Shown here one piece after another: positions 15,920 through 21,880 of a stretch of DNA of 50,191 bases; positions within the stretch are counted from its first letter, which is position 1, and every line of letters starts with the position of its first letter. The position numbers and the translations under genes are program-made. The notes beneath the pieces were generated by a model. That model searched no databases and was not told where the DNA came from. It saw only the letters and a list, made by a program, of their open reading frames with translations. Origin of the DNA: a bacterium (lineage in GTDB: Bacteria; Sysuimicrobiota; Sysuimicrobiia; Sysuimicrobiales; Segetimicrobiaceae); NCBI GenBank assembly GCA_035691305.1, contig DASSJF010000036.1, positions 1 through 50,191 of the forward strand, written 5' to 3'.

Positions 15920-16714
15920 CTACGGGCGGCCGGAAACCGCGGCCCGCGCCGCGGCGTCGCGAAGCCCCTTGACCTGCTGCTGCGCCGCGCCGAGCAACAA
16001 CCGCCCGATGCCGTCGAGCATGAGGCCCGCGCCCTGGGGCCGGTAGGTCTCGACGTCTTGGGGGGTGAGCGTCAGGATGCCGGAGAGAGTCTCGGCATCG
16101 CGCGCGGCCTTGAGAATCCGGCGGATCGCCTCCTGGACCTCGGGGTGGCGCATCTCGCCGGGATGCCCCAGGCTCGTCGAGAGATCGTTCGGACCGATGA
16201 AGATCATATCGAGCCCGGGCACGCGGACGATCTTCTCCACGGCCTCCAGCGCCCGGCGGGTCTCGATCTGCACGATCGACAGCACCGCGTCGTTGCTCGC
16301 CGGGACGTGATCCGCGGCCGGCACGACCCCCCAGTTCGCCGCCACCGTGTTGCCGGCGAGGCTGCGCCGGCCGGCCGGCGGGTACCGGCAGGCGGCGACG
16401 ACGTCCGCCGCCTGCTCCGGCGTCTCGACCTGCGGCACCATCACGCCGAGGCAGCCGCTGTCGAGCATGCGGAGGATCGTCTTGGGGTTGCCGTCGGGCA
16501 CGCGTGCGAACGGCACGATGCCCGTGGCGCGGCAGGCGCGGCCCATCGCCTGTACCGTTTCGACGTCCAGCGGGCCGTGCTCGAGGTCGATCAGGACGCA
16601 GTCGTAGCCGGCGACGCCGATGATCTCGACGACCTCGGGAGACGGCAGCGCGCAGATCGTGCCGAAGGCCGCTTCGCCCGCGCGGATTTTCGTCTTGACC
16701 GGGTTGCTGAGCAT
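15920..16714 (-). CDS. HpcH/HpaI family class II aldolase
   Basis: This 264-residue metal-dependent aldolase is of the 2-oxo-acid type, typified by HpcH, which cleaves 2,4-dihydroxyhept-2-ene-1,7-dioate to pyruvate and succinic semialdehyde. Family residues are visible: His in DLEHGPLD, Arg in VPFARVPDG, Glu in IVQIETRRAL and Asp in PGLDMIFIGPNDLS, which together build the metal and oxo-acid site. I start at ATG 16714 because GGGAGG lies just upstream; an earlier in-frame start would add an unrelated basic stretch. Together with the FAH-family gene at 18037 it hints at breakdown of an aromatic-derived keto acid, but dioxygenase and dehydrogenase genes for such a pathway are not in the window. 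Confidence 0.92.
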   Translation of the reverse strand: MLSNPVKTKIRAGEAAFGTICALPSPEVVEIIGVAGYDCVLIDLEHGPLDVETVQAMGRACRATGIVPFARVPDGNPKTILRMLDSGCLGVMVPQVETPEQAADVVAACRYPPAGRRSLAGNTVAANWGVVPAADHVPASNDAVLSIVQIETRRALEAVEKIVRVPGLDMIFIGPNDLSTSLGHPGEMRHPEVQEAIRRILKAARDAETLSGILTLTPQDVETYRPQGAGLMLDGIGRLLLGAAQQQVKGLRDAAARAAVSGRP

Positions 16715-16816
16715 TCGCAGATTTCCTCCCACGCTCTGTTCCATTCCGCGCGGGGGAAATCCCTCTGCGCCCACCCGCGGTGCGCGAGTCGCGCCGCGCC
16801 CGCGCCGCGCGGGCCG

Positions 16817-17350
16817 CTAGGACTTGCCGATCAACACGCCCGCGAGGAAGACCAGGCCGCCGCCCACCACGACCTGCAGAATCGAGAGCCAGAAGCTCAG
16901 CTGGAAGTACCGGTAGCGGATCAGCGCGATCACGACCAGTTCGACGCCGACCACCAAGTACGCGACCGCGAGCGCCAGCCCGATGTGCGGGATCAGAAAC
17001 GGCAGCGCGTGGAGGATGCCGCCGATGAGCGTCGCGACCCCGGTGATCGTGCCGCGCGCAAACGGGTGCCCGCGGCCGGTGAGCTTGCCGGTATCCGACA
17101 GCGCCTCGGCGAAGCCCATGCTGATCCCCGCGCCGAGCGCTGCAGCGGTGCCGACGAGCAGCGCGGTGTGCGGGTTGCGTGTCGCGAACGCGGTCGCAAA
17201 GAGCGGCGCGAGCGTCGAAATCGATCCGTCCATGAGGCCGAGCAGAGCCGGCTGCACGACCTTGAGCAGATAACTGGTACTGTGCCGCTCGAGCGCCTCG
17301 AGATCCTGCTTGACCCCGGGGATCGTGACTTCGCCGCGGACCTCAGGCAT
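16817..17350 (-). CDS. VIT/CCC1-family metal ion transporter-like membrane protein
   Basis: This 177-residue membrane protein has about five helices. It resembles the VIT1/CCC1 family that moves ferrous iron or manganese out of the cytosol: an N-terminal LLGLMDGSISTLAPLFATAF helix followed by AALGAGISMGFAEALSD, matching the family pattern of Asp-Gly in helix 1 and Gly-x-Ser-Met-x-x-x-Glu in helix 2. It lacks the large cytoplasmic metal-binding loop of plant and yeast members, as do many short bacterial ones. The start at 17350 overlaps the end of the Fur-family gene by 8 bp, so regulator and transporter are co-made. This pairing supports a role in iron or manganese balance. The exact ion is not shown. 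Confidence 0.82.
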   Translation of the reverse strand: MPEVRGEVTIPGVKQDLEALERHSTSYLLKVVQPALLGLMDGSISTLAPLFATAFATRNPHTALLVGTAAALGAGISMGFAEALSDTGKLTGRGHPFARGTITGVATLIGGILHALPFLIPHIGLALAVAYLVVGVELVVIALIRYRYFQLSFWLSILQVVVGGGLVFLAGVLIGKS

Positions 17351-17891
17351 CGCGCGCCGCCTCGGTCCCCCGTCCCACGCCGCGGCCGTGCGCGCCGCCG
17401 CGCGAGAACGCCGTCCCCCGCCGCGCGAACGCGCGGCAGCGCGGGCAGACACCGTGCAACTCGAACCGAGCGGATCGCACATCGAACCCGGCGCGCAAGG
17501 CGGTCCTCCGCTCAAAGGCCTCGAGCCGCGGATCGGCGACATCGGTCACCCCGCCGCAGCGCTCGCAGACCAGATTGACGTGGCGTCCCGCGCGGCCGTC
17601 GTAGCGCCGCACGCGTCCGCCCACTTCCTGGACGAGCCCGAGCTCCGCGAACAGGCCGAGCGTGGCGTAGATGGTCGCCCGGCCGACGCCAGGAAACCGT
17701 GCCCGGACCTCGGCGTAGACGGTTTCGACGCTCGGGTGCGTCGTCCGCCCGACGACGGCGTCGTAAATCGCCATGCGCTGCGGGGTGAGGCGGCCGCCGC
17801 GGCCGCGCAGCAGCCGGCGCAACCCGGCCCACGCCCCCGCCGGCCCGGCGGCGCGCGTCGTTTTCAGGACCGAGTTCTTATTAAGACTCAT
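17343..17891 (-). CDS. Fur/PerR-family metal-responsive transcriptional repressor
   Basis: This 182-residue regulator has the Fur winged helix (LTPQRMAIYDAVV to GRATIYATLGLFAELGLVQEV) followed by the dimer/metal domain (GRHVNLVCERCGGVTDV and CPRC near the end). The two CxxC pairs would hold the structural zinc, as in PerR and many Fur proteins. The N-terminal ~35 residues before the winged helix and an Arg/Gly-rich tail of ~25 residues are longer than usual. It starts at ATG 17891, seven bases after a -10 box, so the mRNA is probably leaderless. An AT-rich inverted repeat sits at the start and may be its own operator. The overlapping VIT-type transporter gene is the likely main target. Fur, PerR and Mur cannot be told apart here. 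Confidence 0.92.
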   Translation of the reverse strand: MSLNKNSVLKTTRAAGPAGAWAGLRRLLRGRGGRLTPQRMAIYDAVVGRTTHPSVETVYAEVRARFPGVGRATIYATLGLFAELGLVQEVGGRVRRYDGRAGRHVNLVCERCGGVTDVADPRLEAFERRTALRAGFDVRSARFELHGVCPRCRAFARRGTAFSRGGAHGRGVGRGTEAARDA

Positions 17892-17904
17892 TATCGGTAA
17901 TCTA
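17887..17904 (-). promoter_or_regulatory. Leaderless promoter and candidate Fur-type operator at the fur-like gene
   Basis: On the minus strand TAGATT (17899-17904) lies seven bases before the ATG at 17891. The same bases form an imperfect palindrome ATTA-CCGA-TAAT (17890-17901) that spans the expected transcription start. AT-rich inverted repeats in such a position are typical of Fur/PerR operators, so the repressor may bind its own promoter. Confidence 0.5.
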
Positions 17905-17979
17905 ACGGCCGGCCGGCCGCCTGTCAACGCCGCGTGACAGGGACCGTGCGCGCACGGGGCCAAGTATCTGTCAGATCCG

Positions 17980-18014
17980 CCGCGCGGGGAAACGCCCGTG
18001 CGTTCCCCGCGCGG
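17980..18014 (+). promoter_or_regulatory. 12-bp perfect hairpin in the leader of the FAH-family gene
   Basis: The arms at 17980-17991 and 18003-18014 are exact inverted repeats with an 11-base loop. The hairpin lies between the divergent fur-like gene and the start at 18037, just before the ribosome site GGGAGGTGA. There is no T-run, so it is not an intrinsic terminator. It may stabilise the mRNA or regulate it. Confidence 0.45.
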
Positions 18015-18036
18015 GCGATTGTGTGGGAGGTGACGA

Positions 18037-18993
18037 ATGCGCCTGGTAACCTTCGCGGCCCGAGGGCAGACCCGCGTGGGTGCTTGGGAAGGCGACTGGC
18101 TCATCGATCTCACCCGTGCGGCCCGCGAGCACTACGCGGCGCGGGGGGTGTCGCGGCCCGGCGCGCGGGCCCGCGTCTTGCTTCCGCCGTCGATGACCCA
18201 GGTGTTGGCCGGCGGCGACGAAGCGCTGGCATTCGCACGCGAGGTCGTGGGAGAAGTCCGCCGGGCGCTCGGCGGTGCGGGGGGGCGCGCGCTCGAGAGC
18301 GACGGGGTGGTCTGGCGCTCCGGCGACGTGCGCCTGCTGCCGCCGGTGCCCGCGCCGCCCAAGATCCTCTGCGTCGGACGCAACTACGCCGAACACGCCC
18401 GGGAAGGCGGCGGCGAGCCGCCGGAGATCCCGATCTACTTCGGCCGGTTTCCACACAGCCTGCTCGGCCCGGGCGAGCCGTACGTGCTGCCGTCGGTCAG
18501 CGGGCAGGTGGACTACGAAGGCGAACTGGCCGCAGTCATCGGACGGCGCGGACACGACATTCCGGAATCGCGGGCGCTCGACTACGTCGCCGGCTACACG
18601 CTCTTCAACGACATCTCCATCCGCGACTATCAGCGCCGGACGACGCAGTGGATGATCGGCAAGAACTTCGACCGCAGCGGTCCGCTCGGCCCGGCGCTCG
18701 TCACGCGCGACGAGGTCCCGGACCCGCAGTCGCTCACGCTCACGGTGGACGTGAGCGGGGAACGTCTCCAGGAAGCCGGCACCAACACGATGATCTTCTC
18801 GGTCGCCTACCTCATCGCGGACGTCTCGCGGGCGATGACGCTCGAGCCCGGCGACATCATCGCCACCGGCACGCCGAGCGGCGTGGGGTTCGCCCGCAAG
18901 CCGCCGCGCTGGCTGCGCGCGGGCGATACGGTCCGCATCTCGATCACCAAGGTGGGCGTTCTCGAGACGCCGGTGGTTGCCCCGGCGGGATGA
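18037..18993 (+). CDS. Fumarylacetoacetate hydrolase (FAH) family protein
   Basis: This 318-residue cytoplasmic enzyme belongs to the family of fumarylpyruvate/acylpyruvate hydrolases, HpcE-type isomerase/decarboxylases and oxaloacetate decarboxylases. The C-terminal FAH domain begins at ILCVGRNYAEHARE. Metal ligands fit VDYEGELAAVIG (two Glu) and the following Asp in FNDISIRDYQ. TPSGVGFARKPPRWLRAGDTV is the usual closing motif. The first ~100 residues are the variable N-terminal cap. GGGAGGTGA before the ATG at 18037 sets the start, and a strong hairpin lies just upstream. It overlaps the EamA gene by ATGA. Context with the HpcH aldolase suggests ring-cleavage product metabolism, but the substrate is not fixed by sequence. 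Confidence 0.92.
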   Translation: MRLVTFAARGQTRVGAWEGDWLIDLTRAAREHYAARGVSRPGARARVLLPPSMTQVLAGGDEALAFAREVVGEVRRALGGAGGRALESDGVVWRSGDVRLLPPVPAPPKILCVGRNYAEHAREGGGEPPEIPIYFGRFPHSLLGPGEPYVLPSVSGQVDYEGELAAVIGRRGHDIPESRALDYVAGYTLFNDISIRDYQRRTTQWMIGKNFDRSGPLGPALVTRDEVPDPQSLTLTVDVSGERLQEAGTNTMIFSVAYLIADVSRAMTLEPGDIIATGTPSGVGFARKPPRWLRAGDTVRISITKVGVLETPVVAPAG

Positions 18994-19904
18994 TCGCCCG
19001 GTCCCTCGGCGCGCTGGTGCTGCTCGCGATCGTCTGGGGTGGATCGATCCCGCTCACCAAACTCGGACTGCGTGACCTACCGCCGCTGACGCTCACGGCG
19101 CTGCGCTATCTGACCGCGGCGCCGTGCTTTCTCTGGATGCTGCGGGCACGCCGGCTGCCGGAGGCCCGCGGCACCGCGGCCGCGGCCGGTCTCGGGCTGC
19201 TCGGCATCGGTATCGGCCAGGTCGCGCAGACCCTTGGCGTCCGGCTGACCCCGGCGTCGGTGGCGACCGTCGTGTCGGCGCTCATTCCCGTCTTCGTGGT
19301 GGCCCTTGCGGCCGTGCGGCTGCGGCAGCCGGTGGGCGGTGTCCAGGCCGGGGGCCTCGTCGCCGCGCTCGCGGGGGTGGCGCTGGTCGCGGGCGGCGAT
19401 CCGCGGACATGGGCGCGGCTCACGGCCGCCGGGGCGACGAGCGGCCAGGCAAGTCCGCATCTGCTCACCGGCGTAGGGCTCGTGCTGCTCTCCGCCGTCG
19501 CGGTGGCGCTCTATTACGTCTTGAGCGTCGAGTTGATCGAACGCCATTCGGTCCTCACGGTCGCGGCGATTAGTTCGCTCGCCGGCGCGGCGGCGCTCGT
19601 CCCCGTGTCGGCGTGGGAACTCGGGCACGCACCGGTGCGCATAACGCTCGAGGCGGCCGGCGTCGTGCTCTACCTCGGCCTCCTCGTCACGGTCGCGGGG
19701 TTGTGGGTCTGGTTCGGCGCGCTCGTCGCGCTGCCGGCCCGCATTCCCGCCGCGCTGCAGTACCTGCAGCCCCTCGTCGGCGTGTTCGCGTCCGCGGCGC
19801 TGTTCGGCGAGCAGTTGGACCGGTGGTTCTGGACGGGAACGGGGCTGGTGCTCGCGGGCATCGCGCTGACCGCCGGGACGCGCGCGCGGCCCGCATCTCG
19901 ATAG
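18990..19904 (+). CDS. EamA/DMT-family drug/metabolite transporter
   Basis: This 304-residue inner-membrane protein has ten predicted helices in two EamA halves (about 1-135 and 150-300). The first helix carries the family pattern AIVWGGSIPLTKLGLRDLPPLTLTALRYL, and the last helices have ALQYLQPLVGVFASAALFGEQL, the usual DMT end motif. Members export or import amino acids, sugars or other metabolites by proton coupling. The ATG start overlaps the FAH-family stop (ATGA), so the two are cotranslated and the carrier may move a substrate or product of that enzyme. That link is inference. Confidence 0.92.
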   Translation: MIARSLGALVLLAIVWGGSIPLTKLGLRDLPPLTLTALRYLTAAPCFLWMLRARRLPEARGTAAAAGLGLLGIGIGQVAQTLGVRLTPASVATVVSALIPVFVVALAAVRLRQPVGGVQAGGLVAALAGVALVAGGDPRTWARLTAAGATSGQASPHLLTGVGLVLLSAVAVALYYVLSVELIERHSVLTVAAISSLAGAAALVPVSAWELGHAPVRITLEAAGVVLYLGLLVTVAGLWVWFGALVALPARIPAALQYLQPLVGVFASAALFGEQLDRWFWTGTGLVLAGIALTAGTRARPASR

Positions 19905-20158
19905 AACGTAGCGGTCCCCCGGCAGCCGGGTATAACCTAGAAGACAAGTTGCGGCGGGGGCGGTCCGGTAACGCCATGCGACTCCGCCCGGACATGGTCG
20001 CCGGCTCCCGCCCTCGCCGTAATCCCCGCTCTGCGCCGGGATCGGCCTCCTTCACGCCGAGCGGCGCGGATAACGGAGGCGGTCAACGAGTGGTCCGGCC
20101 AGGGTCGGGGCGGCGCCGCACACAGGGCGGCTCCCCCCTTCCGCCGAATCCGCGTACC
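19905..20158 (+). other. Intergenic region with a candidate promoter for the secreted-protein gene
   Basis: The 254 bases hold a TATAAC box at 19931-19936 and a TAGAAC at 19902-19907. Either could start transcription of the gene at 20159 with a leader of about 220-250 nt. The frame upstream of 20159 stays open back to 19976, but its Arg/Pro/Ser/Gly-rich reading does not look like protein. No RNA gene was recognised. Confidence 0.4.
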
Positions 20159-20836
20159 ATGACCCCCACACGCGCAACGCCGACATACGCCACCGCGAGC
20201 AGGGCGACGCCGGTCGCCGCCCTGCTCGCGGCACTCGTCCTGCTCCTCGCGACGACCCTCGCCGGTCCGGCCTCCGCCGATCTGACGGTGAACGGCGACG
20301 CCGCCGCGTGGCGCGAGGTGACCGCGGCCTACCAGAAGCTCGGCGCGCTGTCGGGATACCGGATGAAGGCCGCGATGCCGCAGGGCAGCATGGTGGTGGA
20401 AGTCGTCCCGGCCACCGGCGCGATGCACTCCACGATGCAGATGCAGAATGGCGGCGCGGAATTCATCGTGGTCGGCGGCCAGTCACGGATGCGCACGACC
20501 GCGTCCGGCTCGCCGTCCGGATGGCGGTGCGTAAACGCTCCGCAGATACCGAGGATGAGCGACCCCACGGCCTTTCAGGGAACGGTAGACGTTGCACGCG
20601 CGCCCGACGCGGCGATCGACGGCGAACCCATGCACGTGTACGTCTACACGGTGCAGGGCGCCGGCGGCGGGCAGATGGGCGGCGCCGCCATCAAGAACAC
20701 GCTCTACGTCGGCGCCGCGAACAGTCTGCCGCGGCGCGTCGTGCTCGCGACACCCCGCGGCGATCAGGCGATCGATTACTACGACTACGGCGCGGCGATT
20801 CAGATCACGCTGCCGCCCTGCGCGAGCGGTTCCTAG
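20159..20836 (+). CDS. Exported protein, possibly LolA/LppX-like fold
   Basis: This 225-residue protein has a clear Sec signal peptide (TPVAALLAALVLLLATTLAGPASA, cleavage near residue 40). The mature part reads LGALSGYRMKAAMPQGSMVVEVVPATG and later KNTLYVGAANSLPRRVVLATPRGDQAIDYYDYGAAIQITLP. Alternating strand-like segments with a final paired-strand end recall the lipoprotein-carrier-like LolA/LppX/LprG fold, which holds lipids or hydrophobic ligands. This is a weak resemblance and no lipobox is present. One cysteine pair (C128-like WRCVN and the C-terminal PPC) could form a disulfide. It stands alone and converges on the molybdoenzyme operon. Confidence 0.75.
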   Translation: MTPTRATPTYATASRATPVAALLAALVLLLATTLAGPASADLTVNGDAAAWREVTAAYQKLGALSGYRMKAAMPQGSMVVEVVPATGAMHSTMQMQNGGAEFIVVGGQSRMRTTASGSPSGWRCVNAPQIPRMSDPTAFQGTVDVARAPDAAIDGEPMHVYVYTVQGAGGGQMGGAAIKNTLYVGAANSLPRRVVLATPRGDQAIDYYDYGAAIQITLPPCASGS

Positions 20837-20902
20837 AGCGCCTGCCCGACCGGGATCGTGCCGACGGTGGAGTCCGCGCCCCAGACCTGACCGGGCCGCC
20901 GT

Positions 20903-21880
20903 TCAGCTGCCGGCGGCGGGAGCGCAGGCGTCACCTTCCACGGCGGCGGCCGCGGACGCGCGGAGGTCGCTGAGGAGATGCGCCGCGCCCGCCGCCCGAT
21001 CCGACCAGAATCTCGCCGCGGCCCCCATCACATCCGCGTGCGCGGCATGGCGCGCCGAGGCCGCGCGGGCCTCGCCGCTGAGCCACCCGAGGACGGCCTC
21101 CGGCGCCTGCGACAGAAGCGCGGCGAGCGCGAACCTGCGCTCGCCGACGCGAAGGCCGAGGCCGAGATCGCGGGCCGCGCGGGCGAGATCGGCGCGCGTG
21201 AGGATGACCCCGCAGCGGACGGGCGCGAGCAGTCCGGCGACGAAACCGCGCGATCCTTCGAGCCGCGGATCCGGCAGCGGCGGCGCGGCGCGCAGATGCG
21301 CAGACAGCGCGGCCGCCCGAGCCTCGGCCGGGGAGTCTACTGCCTCTCCGGTCCGGGCGGCCTCCTCCGCGAGCGCGGCGCGAAGCAGTTCGGCCCACGC
21401 GCGGTACGCCCGCGGCGCGAGCGCCTCGACCCGGTCGAGGTACGGCGGCAACCACGAGACGAGATGCTCGTGCAGCAGGGCGGCCCGGGCTCGGCCCCGC
21501 AACAACCGGCGGGCCGGCTCGCGCTCGTCGTCCTCTCGCTCGAGCAGGCTCGCGTACAACCCGAGCAACGCGGCCAGGTGGTCCGGTTCCGGCGGCGGCG
21601 CGAGATGAAGGGCGCGCCAGAAGCCGGCGACGCGGTCGCGCGCCTCGCCGCCGAGCATCCCATCTGCCCCGAGGTACACCGACGCGTAGGGATAGAGGTG
21701 CAGGACGAAGAGGTCCGTGAACTCCGCGGCCCCCGGCACGCCCGGAAGACCGAGCGCCTCGCACACCCGCGCGTGACCGGGGGCGGGCGGCTCGCAGAGC
21801 ACGCCGAGCGCGCGGAAGGCCTCCGCGCGCGGCGTGCCGGCGCCTCCGCCGGCCGTGGACGCGGCCGAGCCGATACTCAC
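20903..21880 (-). CDS. TorD/DmsD-like molybdoenzyme chaperone
   Basis: This 325-residue, Ala/Leu/Arg-rich, all-helical cytoplasmic protein contains FTDLFVLHLYPYASVYLGADGMLGG and later LVSWLPPYLDRVEALAP, which resemble the TorD family (the YxxLF...PYxS and HLxxW...P motifs). TorD chaperones hold the catalytic subunit for cofactor loading. The length is greater than a usual TorD (about 200): an extra ~120-residue C-terminal region (SRGFVAGLLAPVRCGVILTRADLARAARDLGLG) may be a second helical domain. The GTG start at 21880 overlaps the catalytic-subunit stop (GTGA), so it is the third gene of the molybdoenzyme operon. That context is the strongest support for the call. Confidence 0.82.
   Translation of the reverse strand: MSIGSAASTAGGGAGTPRAEAFRALGVLCEPPAPGHARVCEALGLPGVPGAAEFTDLFVLHLYPYASVYLGADGMLGGEARDRVAGFWRALHLAPPPEPDHLAALLGLYASLLEREDDEREPARRLLRGRARAALLHEHLVSWLPPYLDRVEALAPRAYRAWAELLRAALAEEAARTGEAVDSPAEARAAALSAHLRAAPPLPDPRLEGSRGFVAGLLAPVRCGVILTRADLARAARDLGLGLRVGERRFALAALLSQAPEAVLGWLSGEARAASARHAAHADVMGAAARFWSDRAAGAAHLLSDLRASAAAAVEGDACAPAAGS

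Noticed and set aside
19976-20158. A 61-residue N-terminal extension of the exported protein at 20159
   Set aside because: The extension is Arg/Pro/Gly-rich and would bury the signal peptide. The ATG at 20159 gives a normal Sec signal.
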